Translations under genes and position numbers: made by a program
Assembly: GCA_902556065.1 (NCBI GenBank)
Contig: CACDUV010000002.1
Span: 1 to 64,000, forward strand
Direction: 5' to 3'
DNA from: an uncultured Pelagibacteraceae bacterium
GTDB taxonomy: Bacteria > Pseudomonadota > Alphaproteobacteria > Pelagibacterales > Pelagibacteraceae
DNA: 64,000 nucleotides
Shown: positions 20,993 through 29,511 of the stretch, piece by piece
Layout of the letters: each line of letters starts with the position of its first letter
Numbering within the stretch: the stretch's first letter is position 1
The notes under the pieces: model-generated
What the model was told of the DNA's origin: nothing
Seen by the model: only the letters and a program-made list of their open reading frames with translations
Databases searched by the model: none

Positions 20993-23900
20993 TATAATTT
21001 TGTTGGCATAGGTTTATCGCCATCAATTTTGTATTTTTTCATAGCATCTTTAGCATATTTTGAAGCTATCAATTGTTCTTTCGCTAAAATGCTTAATCCA
21101 TAAGCAACTAAATGTTCTTTATCTACCTCAAAGAATTTTCTTAAATTTTTTCTAGTATCACTTCTTCCAAAACCATCCGCACCTAACGAATAAAAGCTCT
21201 TATTGTTTGTGTAAGGTCTTATTTGATCAGAATTCATTCTCATATAATCAGATGCTGCCATAATTGGACCTTCAGTACTTCCAAGACATTGCTCTACATA
21301 TGATTTTTTAGGAGTTTTGTCTGGATTTAAAAGATTATACCTTTCAACTTCCATTCCATCTTTTCTTAACTCATTAAAACTTGTAACGCTCCATATTTCA
21401 CTATCAATTTGATAGTCGTTTTGTAAAATTTCAGCCGCTGACATCATCTCTCTTAATATTGTTCCTGAGCCTAAAAGTTGAAGTTTTGTTTTTTTATATT
21501 TGTTAAATTCCTTTATCTTATACATTCCTTTAAGAATTCCTTCTTCGCAATTTTTATCCTTAGGCATTTCAGGATGTGAATAATTTTCGTTCATTGTTGT
21601 AATATAATAAAAAACATTTTCTTTCTTCTCATGCATTCTTCTTAGACCCTCTCTAAAAATAGTTGCTAGTTCATAATGAAATGTAGGATCATAGGTTACA
21701 CAATTAGGAATTGTTGATGCAATCAAATGACTATGTCCATCTTGATGTTGTAATCCTTCACCTGCTAATGTTGTTCTTCCAGCTGTTGCACCAACTAAAA
21801 AACCTCTAGCCTGGCTATCACCAGCAGCCCAAGCTAAATCTCCAATTCTTTGAAATCCAAACATAGAATAAAAAATGTATATTGGAATCATTTCAATATC
21901 ATGATTTGTGTAAGCAGTTGCAGCTGCTATCCAAGAAGACATCGCTCCTGCCTCATTAATTCCTTCTTCAAGTACCTGTCCACTTTTATCTTCTCTATAA
22001 GAGCTTAGTTGTGCAGCATCTTCGGGCTCATATTTCTGTCCTTCATGAGCGTATATTCCGATTTTTTGAAAAAATCCTTCCATACCGAATGTTCTTGCTT
22101 CATCTGGGATAATTGGAACTAATCTAGGCGAAATATTTTTATCTCTTAACAAATTAGTTAACATTCTTACCAGAGCCATTGTGGTAGACATTTCTTTTTC
22201 ACCAGTTGAAACTTTCATAAAATCAAAAATATCTTTTGATGGCGCTTTAATAGGTTTTGCAAAGGTTGATCTCTCTGGCAAATAACCTCCCAATTTAAGT
22301 CTTCTCTCTTTTATGTATTTAATCTCTGGAGATTTCTCATCAGGCCTAAAGTATTCTATGTTTCTAACTTGTTCATCAGTTAGAGGAACATCAAAACGAT
22401 CTCTATAATACAAAAGATCATCCACATCTAATTTTTTGGTTTGGTGGGTAGTGTTTACACTTTCACCTGTTTTTCCCATTCCATATCCTTTGATTGTTTT
22501 TGCAATAATAACTGTTGGACTTCCTTGGTTTTTAATTGCTTTATCATAAGCTGCATATACCTTATGGGGATCATGTCCTCCTCGATTTAATCTCCAAATA
22601 TCTTTATCTGACATAGATGAAACCATCTCCAAAGTATCTGGGTTTTTTCCAAAAAACTTTGTTCGCACATATGCACCATCTCTTGCTTTCATAGCCTGGT
22701 ATTCACCATCTACAGTTTCATTCATAATTTTTACTAATTGACCAGTTTTGTCATTAGCTAACAATGAGTCCCAGTATGAACCCCAAATAACTTTTATTAC
22801 ATTCCATCCAGCACCTCTAAAGCTACCTTCAAGTTCTTGAATAATTTTTCCATTTCCTCTTACAGGGCCATCAAGTCTTTGGAGATTACAGTTAATTACA
22901 AAAATTAAATTATCTAATTTTTCTCTGGCCGCTAATCCAATTGCACCCATGGATTCTGGTTCATCCATTTCACCGTCTCCTAAAAAGGCCCAGACCTTTC
23001 GTCCCTCATCTTTAATCAATCCTCTATTGATTAAATATTTCATGTATCTTGCTTGATAAATTGCAAGCATTGGTCCTAACCCCATCGAAACAGTCGGAAA
23101 TTGCCAAAAATTTGGCATTAGCCAAGGGTGAGGGTATGAAGATAATCCTCCAGGTTTTACTTCCTGTCTAAAACTATCTAATTGTTTCTCACTCAATCTG
23201 CCCTCTAAAAATGCTCTAGCATACATTCCTGGTGCGCTGTGCCCTTGAAAATATACCAGATCACCTCCAAATTTATTATTTTTTGCTCTCCAAAAATGAT
23301 TCATTCCAACATCATATAAAGTTGCAGCCGATGCAAAGGTTCCTATGTGTCCACCTAATTCTGGAAATTTTTTATTAGCTCTTACTACCATTGCAGCTGC
23401 ATTCCATCTGATCAGAGATCTTATTCTTCTCTCAATATTTTGATCTCCATTTGATTTTATTTCAGCCTCAGGGGGAATGGTATTTATATACGGAGTATTT
23501 TGGGTGTAAGGGATATTTGCTCCTTCACGATAGGCTTTGTTAATTAATTCCTTAATTAAAAAATGAGCTCTTTGATTTCCATCTTTTGAAATTACTGCAG
23601 ATAAAGATTCTAGCCAATCTTGAGTTTCTAAAGGATCTGTATCTAATCCATTTGTAACTTGAATTATAGATTGTTTTTTTTCTTTAGCTGGCTCTGGAAC
23701 ATTCACCAGCTCCTCTTTATTCACAACCATAGCTTCTTCGGCTTGTTTAATAATATTTTCTGTATCTTTAGGAAGATTGCTCTCTTTAAGACTTTTGGTT
23801 GAATTGCTTAAACTTAAAAGTAAATCACCTTTTGAAACTTTATCGCCTACTTTAACACTAATGGTATCAATTTTTCCTGAAATAGTTGATGGGATTTCAA

Positions 23901-24033
23901 CACTAGATTTATCACTTTCAATTGTAACTATTGGATCATTTTCCTTGATTGTATCTCCAGGTTTTACCAATAATTCTATTACCTCAACATTCTCAAAATC
24001 ACCAATGTCAGGAACAAGTAGTTTTTCGCTCAT
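20992..24033 (-). CDS. aceE: Pyruvate dehydrogenase E1, homodimeric AceE type, with a fused N-terminal lipoyl domain
   Basis: 1013 aa; residues about 1-78 are a lipoyl domain (TIESDKSSVEIPSTISGKI) followed by a full AceE (DTDPLETQDWLESL... YFQGHSAPGMYARAFLEGRL... FLGDGEMDEPES). Confidence 0.94.
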   Translation of the reverse strand: MSEKLLVPDIGDFENVEVIELLVKPGDTIKENDPIVTIESDKSSVEIPSTISGKIDTISVKVGDKVSKGDLLLSLSNSTKSLKESNLPKDTENIIKQAEEAMVVNKEELVNVPEPAKEKKQSIIQVTNGLDTDPLETQDWLESLSAVISKDGNQRAHFLIKELINKAYREGANIPYTQNTPYINTIPPEAEIKSNGDQNIERRIRSLIRWNAAAMVVRANKKFPELGGHIGTFASAATLYDVGMNHFWRAKNNKFGGDLVYFQGHSAPGMYARAFLEGRLSEKQLDSFRQEVKPGGLSSYPHPWLMPNFWQFPTVSMGLGPMLAIYQARYMKYLINRGLIKDEGRKVWAFLGDGEMDEPESMGAIGLAAREKLDNLIFVINCNLQRLDGPVRGNGKIIQELEGSFRGAGWNVIKVIWGSYWDSLLANDKTGQLVKIMNETVDGEYQAMKARDGAYVRTKFFGKNPDTLEMVSSMSDKDIWRLNRGGHDPHKVYAAYDKAIKNQGSPTVIIAKTIKGYGMGKTGESVNTTHQTKKLDVDDLLYYRDRFDVPLTDEQVRNIEYFRPDEKSPEIKYIKERRLKLGGYLPERSTFAKPIKAPSKDIFDFMKVSTGEKEMSTTMALVRMLTNLLRDKNISPRLVPIIPDEARTFGMEGFFQKIGIYAHEGQKYEPEDAAQLSSYREDKSGQVLEEGINEAGAMSSWIAAATAYTNHDIEMIPIYIFYSMFGFQRIGDLAWAAGDSQARGFLVGATAGRTTLAGEGLQHQDGHSHLIASTIPNCVTYDPTFHYELATIFREGLRRMHEKKENVFYYITTMNENYSHPEMPKDKNCEEGILKGMYKIKEFNKYKKTKLQLLGSGTILREMMSAAEILQNDYQIDSEIWSVTSFNELRKDGMEVERYNLLNPDKTPKKSYVEQCLGSTEGPIMAASDYMRMNSDQIRPYTNNKSFYSLGADGFGRSDTRKNLRKFFEVDKEHLVAYGLSILAKEQLIASKYAKDAMKKYKIDGDKPMPTKL

Positions 24034-24180
24034 TTATTAAAAGGCTTATACACTCAAATAAAATATATTTTTATGCTATTTTATCACATTAATTAATCTT
24101 TTTATGCAAAGCTGTGTTTTAATTGAACAAAATTTGTTAATAAAACCATAAAATACAGTATCTTTAATAAAATTAATTTT

Positions 24181-24257
24181 GGACCGCTGGCCAAATTGGA
24201 TAAGGCGCTCGGCTACGAACCGGGAGATTCCAGATTCGAGTTCTGGGCGGTCCACCA
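24181..24257 (+). tRNA. tRNA-Arg (anticodon ACG), CCA encoded
   Basis: Acceptor GGACCGC/GCGGTCC, anticodon stem CTCGG-CTACGAA-CCGGG, T arm CCAGA-TTCGAGT-TCTGG, then A + CCA. Confidence 0.95.
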
Positions 24258-24270
24258 TAAAAGGATAAAA

Positions 24271-24369
24271 ATGATTGATTGGCTTTTAAAAGCATCTTTA
24301 CAAAAATCAGTAATTTACTTTTTTATAATTATTACATTTTTATTATTGTTGTTAACAATTGTATTGTAA
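24271..24369 (+). CDS. Putative 32-aa single-TM small membrane protein
   Basis: ATG...TAA reads MIDWLLKASLQKSVIYFFIIITFLLLLLTIVL; AAAGGA about 6 nt upstream of the ATG; sits between tRNA-Arg and the thioesterase gene. Confidence 0.45.
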   Translation: MIDWLLKASLQKSVIYFFIIITFLLLLLTIVL

Positions 24370-24374
24370 ATTTT

Positions 24375-24800
24375 ATGAGTAATGAATTTAAACAAATAAG
24401 TTTGACCCCAGGGTTCATGAAACATAATGGAGGTGTTTTGTTTAGAAACATTTCTGAAACTGAATATGAATTTAAATCAACTATAAATGAAAATCACTTA
24501 AATGCTGCTGGAATAACTCATGGGGGCTATCTATCAGCATTAATAGATGCTGGCGCTGGAACTGCAGCCCACAGATCTGCTGGTAATGCTCCATGTGTAA
24601 CTATTTCGTTAGACATTAAATTTATTGGTGCCTCAAAAGTTGGCGATGAAATTATTGGGCATACAAAAATTTTAAAAAAAACAAATACATTAATTTTTTT
24701 ATTTTGTGAGCTAAAATGTAACAACAAAATTATTACATCAGCAACAGGGGTTTGGAAAATTTTAAAAGTTAAACCTTCAAATTTAGGTCCAGGTGGTTAA
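24375..24800 (+). CDS. PaaI-like hotdog-fold thioesterase
   Basis: MSNEFKQISLTPGFMKHNGG... NAAGITHGGYLSALIDAGAGTAAHRSAG. The ORF track starts at 24279, but the ATG at 24375 fits the family better. Confidence 0.8.
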   Translation: MSNEFKQISLTPGFMKHNGGVLFRNISETEYEFKSTINENHLNAAGITHGGYLSALIDAGAGTAAHRSAGNAPCVTISLDIKFIGASKVGDEIIGHTKILKKTNTLIFLFCELKCNNKIITSATGVWKILKVKPSNLGPGG

Positions 24801-24801
24801 T

Positions 24802-27123
24802 TTATTCTTTTCTTCTGATATTAAAATATCCACAAATAACCAATAAAATTAAAGCAATTGGATAAACTATATTTTTCGATGGTCTATCTGAATTTTCAAT
24901 TTTGAATTCAATGATATAGTCGCCCATTTCAAAACCATTTTTTTTTGCTTCTCCATTCCATTTTAAATTATCAACTATTATTTTTTTATCCTGCGCTAAT
25001 AAAGTAATTCCATAATCCTCTAGAGTAAAATGATCTTCAAAAGTATTTTTTGATATTACAAAAAGTTTATATCTTTCTCCATACAAACTAGGTCTTGTTA
25101 CTTTAATTTGAATTTCTTTTTCTGAATCTAATTTTAACGAGTTTATTTTACTAATTTCTTCATAATTATATTTTGGATAAAATTTATTTAAAATAAAATC
25201 TGGAGACAATAAAGAAATAGAAATGATTAAAAAAATAATTATCTCATACCATTTAAGCTTATTTACAAACCAACCTTGAGTTGCTGATGTAAAAACTAAA
25301 ATTCCGATTAATGATGTTGCAATAACAACAAACCCATGCCAAATATTCTCAATACCAATAAGTAAAATTTCATGATTAAACAAAAAGACTATTGGCAATA
25401 TTCCTGTTCTTAAACTATACCAAAAGGCTTGAACTCCAGTCCTTAATGGATCTCCTCCAGATATTCCAGCAGCTGCATAAGAAGCTAGACCTACTGGTGG
25501 TGTTACATCTGCCATCAGTCCAAAGTAAAAAACAAATAAATGAACTGCTATCAATGGAAAAATAAATCCAGATGCATTACCAACATCTACTAAAACAGTT
25601 GCCATCAAAGATGCAACCACAACATAATTTGCTGTAGTTGGTAAACCCATTCCCAATAGTAAGCATAAAATTATTGTTAAAAATAATAATATTGTGACGT
25701 TATCTTTAGCAATAGATTCGATAACAATAATTAAGTTTGTACTTAAGCCTGTTGAACCAACTGCACCTACTATGATACCAGCTGTGGCAATTGCAATCCC
25801 GACTGCTACCATATTTAATGCTCCTTTTTCAAAACCAATGATTGTTTGATTAAACCATTCTTTAAAAGAGTCTTTGGAATAATTATTTTTAATAATTAAG
25901 TTAATTAAATTGACTAAAATCAAAGTAATTGTTGCATAAAAAATTGAATACGAAGCAGTAAACCTTAAATAAACAAGAGTATAAATTAAAACAAAAATTG
26001 GAATTAAAAAGTGAATTCCAGATAAAAATGTTTTTCTCAAATTAGGAACATCAGCATCGTCCATTCCTTTCAGATTTAATTTTAGAGCTTCTAAGTGAGA
26101 TATATAAAATAGAGCAATATATGAAATAATTGCGGGTAAAAAAGCATGTTTAACTATTTCAAAATAAGTAACTCCAATAAAACTTGCCATTACAAATGCT
26201 GCAGCACCCATCACTGGAGGCATTATTTGTCCATTTACAGATGATGAAACTTCGATTGCCCCTGCCTTTTCTTTAGAAAAACCTGTTTTTTTCATTATTG
26301 GAATAGTAAATGTTCCAGTGGTTACAGTATTAGCAATTGATGATCCTGAAATTAAACCAGTCATTCCCGAACCTAAAATTGCAGCTTTGGCTGGTCCTCC
26401 CCTCATTTTGCCAACCATTGCGAAAGCTAAATCTAAAAAATATTTACCACCACCTGCTGTTTCAAGTAAGGCACCAAATAAAACGAACAGAAAAATAAAA
26501 TCTACAGAAACTCCAATAGGAATTCCAAATATTGCCTCTTGATCCAACCATTGAAATCCTATCAATCTATTTAAAGACAAGCCTCCATGAGAAATTATCT
26601 CTGGTGCATACCTTCCAAAATATGAAAATAATAAAAAACAAGTTGCAATGATAACTAAAGGTAATCCAATTGCTCTTCTTGTGGCTTCTAAAAGAATTAA
26701 AATACCACATCCTCCTAAAATTAATTCTACTGGAAAATTAAATGTATCATTGATTTTCAAACTTAGAAGGACACCACCCCTCTCTACTAATTGATCATAA
26801 AAAAAATAAATATAGAGACAAGAAAAAGCACCCACAAAACTTATGATAACATCAAAAAATGAAATCTTTTTTCCTTTTGCTACTGGGTAAATTAAAAATG
26901 CAAGAGTCAATGCAAATCCTAAATGTATTGCTCTCGCGGGTAAACCTTTGAACATTCCAAAATTCAGCATAAATGGAAATGGTGAAGCGTACCAAAGTTG
27001 AAATAAGGACCAAATGATAGCTATTGCGGAAACTATCTTTAAATGAAATCCAGTAATGTTTCTAGTTGGTGATAAATCTTCGCTTATTTTATTTTTTATA
27101 TTGGCGCTAATTGAATCACTCAT
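24802..27123 (-). CDS. TAXI-type TRAP transporter, fused 4TM/12TM permease with C-terminal extension
   Basis: 773 aa, many TM; GLISGSSIANTVTTGTFTIPIMKKTGFSKEKAGAIEVSSSVNGQIMPPVMGAAAF is characteristic of fused TRAP permeases. Confidence 0.92.
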   Translation of the reverse strand: MSDSISANIKNKISEDLSPTRNITGFHLKIVSAIAIIWSLFQLWYASPFPFMLNFGMFKGLPARAIHLGFALTLAFLIYPVAKGKKISFFDVIISFVGAFSCLYIYFFYDQLVERGGVLLSLKINDTFNFPVELILGGCGILILLEATRRAIGLPLVIIATCFLLFSYFGRYAPEIISHGGLSLNRLIGFQWLDQEAIFGIPIGVSVDFIFLFVLFGALLETAGGGKYFLDLAFAMVGKMRGGPAKAAILGSGMTGLISGSSIANTVTTGTFTIPIMKKTGFSKEKAGAIEVSSSVNGQIMPPVMGAAAFVMASFIGVTYFEIVKHAFLPAIISYIALFYISHLEALKLNLKGMDDADVPNLRKTFLSGIHFLIPIFVLIYTLVYLRFTASYSIFYATITLILVNLINLIIKNNYSKDSFKEWFNQTIIGFEKGALNMVAVGIAIATAGIIVGAVGSTGLSTNLIIVIESIAKDNVTILLFLTIILCLLLGMGLPTTANYVVVASLMATVLVDVGNASGFIFPLIAVHLFVFYFGLMADVTPPVGLASYAAAGISGGDPLRTGVQAFWYSLRTGILPIVFLFNHEILLIGIENIWHGFVVIATSLIGILVFTSATQGWFVNKLKWYEIIIFLIISISLLSPDFILNKFYPKYNYEEISKINSLKLDSEKEIQIKVTRPSLYGERYKLFVISKNTFEDHFTLEDYGITLLAQDKKIIVDNLKWNGEAKKNGFEMGDYIIEFKIENSDRPSKNIVYPIALILLVICGYFNIRRKE

Positions 27124-27145
27124 AAGAAATATTCATACCATAAAA

Positions 27146-27176
27146 AAAAGGCCCGGTAAAAATTACCAGGCCTTTT
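27146..27176 (-). terminator. Strong intergenic hairpin between the TAXI binding-protein gene and the permease gene
   Basis: AAAAGGCC-C-GGTAA-AAA-TTACC-A-GGCCTTTT; nearly perfect stem with a U-tract. Confidence 0.8.
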
Positions 27177-27195
27177 AAAAAGTAAAAAACTTGGA

Positions 27196-28200
27196 TTACA
27201 TTAATCCAGCTTCTTTATAATATTTAATTGCACCAGGATGTAGTGGAGCAGATAAACCATCTTTAATCATGTTTTTCTTTTCCAAAAATCCAAATGCTGG
27301 ATGTTGTTTTTTGAAATCATCAAAGTTTTCAAAAACTGCTTTTGTGACTAAGTACACCAATTCTTCGGAAACATCTGCCGAAGTTACCACAGTTGCTTTA
27401 ACGCCAAATGTAGTAGCATCTTTTTTCTGTTTAGTATAAGTGCCTTTAGGGATTACAGCTTGTGCATAATAATCAGCACCATCAATTAAACCTTGAACTT
27501 CTGGTCCAGTCAAATTGATCGGAGATGCTTTCGCGGCACAAGTTGCTGCTTGTTCCATTGCACCATTTGGAAATCCAACTGAATAACCAAATGCATCAAT
27601 TTTACCATCACATAAAGCTTTCACTTGCTCTGAAGAAGTTAGCTCTGTAGTTGATTTAAAGAAACTATTATCAACACCCATAGCTTTCATTAATTCTTCC
27701 ATAGTTCCTCTCTGACCAGAACCAGGGTTACCAATGTTAACTACTTTACCTTCTAAGTCAGCAAAATCTTTAATTCTTGCTTTTTTTCTAGCCCAAATTT
27801 GAAAAGGTTCGTTGTGAACTGAAAACACAGCTCTCAAATCACTAAACTGTTTTCCTTCCCATTTGCTTGAACCATTCACTGCGTGATATTGCCAGTCAGA
27901 TTGAGCTACGCCAAACTGAAATTCTCCAGCTGCTATTTGTCCAATATTATAGTTTGAACCACCTGTTGATGGAGCTGTACATCTATACGCTTTAGCTGTA
28001 CCTTTTTTTCTTCCATGCTCAGCACTAATTGCTGATTTGTGAAGCATTTTACATATAGCGTTACCTGTTTGGAAATATACTCCAGTAGGTCCACCAGTTC
28101 CTATCGTAAAGAACTCGGCTGATTTAGCAACTGTAGTTAATGACAGTGATGCAAATAAAATCAGTAAAGCACTTGATAGAGATGTAATTATTTTTTTCAT
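27196..28200 (-). CDS. TAXI family TRAP transporter solute-binding protein
   Basis: 334 aa; signal peptide, FFTIGTGGPTGVYFQTGNAICKML. Confidence 0.92.
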   Translation of the reverse strand: MKKIITSLSSALLILFASLSLTTVAKSAEFFTIGTGGPTGVYFQTGNAICKMLHKSAISAEHGRKKGTAKAYRCTAPSTGGSNYNIGQIAAGEFQFGVAQSDWQYHAVNGSSKWEGKQFSDLRAVFSVHNEPFQIWARKKARIKDFADLEGKVVNIGNPGSGQRGTMEELMKAMGVDNSFFKSTTELTSSEQVKALCDGKIDAFGYSVGFPNGAMEQAATCAAKASPINLTGPEVQGLIDGADYYAQAVIPKGTYTKQKKDATTFGVKATVVTSADVSEELVYLVTKAVFENFDDFKKQHPAFGFLEKKNMIKDGLSAPLHPGAIKYYKEAGLM

Positions 28201-28284
28201 TATTTTCCCCTCTCTATAATTGTATGTCGTTATTTTTTATAAATTAATCTTACCAAAAAATTATAATGGATGTACAGGCTGATT

Positions 28285-29511
28285 TTAAAGATTTTCTGAC
28301 CATTTTTTTAAATTATCAACACCTTCTACAATCTTTGGTGCTAACTTTATAATTATGTCAAAATCAATAGACTGATCTTCTTCAATACTATTCATAAATT
28401 TTTCTCCATCAAAATCAGTAAAGCTTAATCTTGCCAGCATTTTACTTTCATAAAATCCAAAATCAGATCCAGGTAATAATGCAACACCTGTTTCTTTTAG
28501 AATATTTTCACACATTTCTGATGAAGTTTTAAATTTAGAATTTAAAAATTCAGGCATTAAGTAGAAACCTCCTTGAGCCTCATTAATTAAAATTTTGTTT
28601 GATTTTAAATTTAGATAAACATAATTGCCAACAGCCTTTAAAATATTTTTAGATTTATTAATGTATTTACTATGATTATTTTCATAAGCTTTTATTGCAG
28701 CATATTGAATAGGCGCACTTACTGCTGAAAAAGTTTCACTAGCTAAAACATTAATCATTTTTTTTATGTTATTTAAACCCTCTGGAACAATAAAATACCC
28801 TAATCTCCAACCTCCAGCTCCACACCACTTACTCAGACCAGTGCTAATAATTGTTTTTTCAGGGCAAAAGTTTGAAATAGACTTGTAATTGTTTGTAAAA
28901 GTTAGTTCTGAATATATCTCATCAGATAAAATTATAAGATTATATTTATTAGCAACATTAGAAATTTCTTCCAAATTTTCACAAACTTGCCCTGAAGGAT
29001 TATTGGGGGAATTTAAAAATAATAAATAATTTTTATTTTTATCTTTTAATATTACTTCTTCTATTTCTTGAGCTGTAGGGAACCAATTATTTTCTCTTTT
29101 TGTTTGTAATATTTTAATTTTGTTTCTTCCTAATATTGCTTGTGGCGCGTAAGAAACCCAACTAGGTGCAGGTAATATAATTTCACCATCGAATATTACA
29201 TGAAGTAAAAACATCAACTCTTTAGAACCTGGTCCTATGATGACATTTTCAGAATTATATTCATAATTTTTTTTCTTTGATGTATATTTTGCAACAGACT
29301 TTCTTAGATCGGAAAGACCCTGCATGGGTAAATATTTGTTTTGATATGCATTATTTTTAAGCTCCTCTATAACATCTTGTGGAACTTTAAATGGTGATTG
29401 CCCAAAACCAAATTTAAATATTTTTTTTCCTTCATCTTCAAGTTTTTTTGAAGCTTCATTAATTGTTAGTGTAGAAGATGGTTTTAAATCTTTAACTATA
29501 TTTTTTAACAT
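28285..29511 (-). CDS. Class I/II pyridoxal-phosphate aminotransferase
   Basis: 408 aa; NSPNNPSGQV, ILSDEIYSELTF, STGLSKWCGAGGWRLGY. Confidence 0.9.
   Translation of the reverse strand: MLKNIVKDLKPSSTLTINEASKKLEDEGKKIFKFGFGQSPFKVPQDVIEELKNNAYQNKYLPMQGLSDLRKSVAKYTSKKKNYEYNSENVIIGPGSKELMFLLHVIFDGEIILPAPSWVSYAPQAILGRNKIKILQTKRENNWFPTAQEIEEVILKDKNKNYLLFLNSPNNPSGQVCENLEEISNVANKYNLIILSDEIYSELTFTNNYKSISNFCPEKTIISTGLSKWCGAGGWRLGYFIVPEGLNNIKKMINVLASETFSAVSAPIQYAAIKAYENNHSKYINKSKNILKAVGNYVYLNLKSNKILINEAQGGFYLMPEFLNSKFKTSSEMCENILKETGVALLPGSDFGFYESKMLARLSFTDFDGEKFMNSIEEDQSIDFDIIIKLAPKIVEGVDNLKKWSENL

Noticed and set aside
24076-24258. 60-aa minus-strand ORF
   Set aside because: It is the antisense of tRNA-Arg and its flank; MVDRPELESGI is the well-known artifactual translation of a tRNA 3' end.
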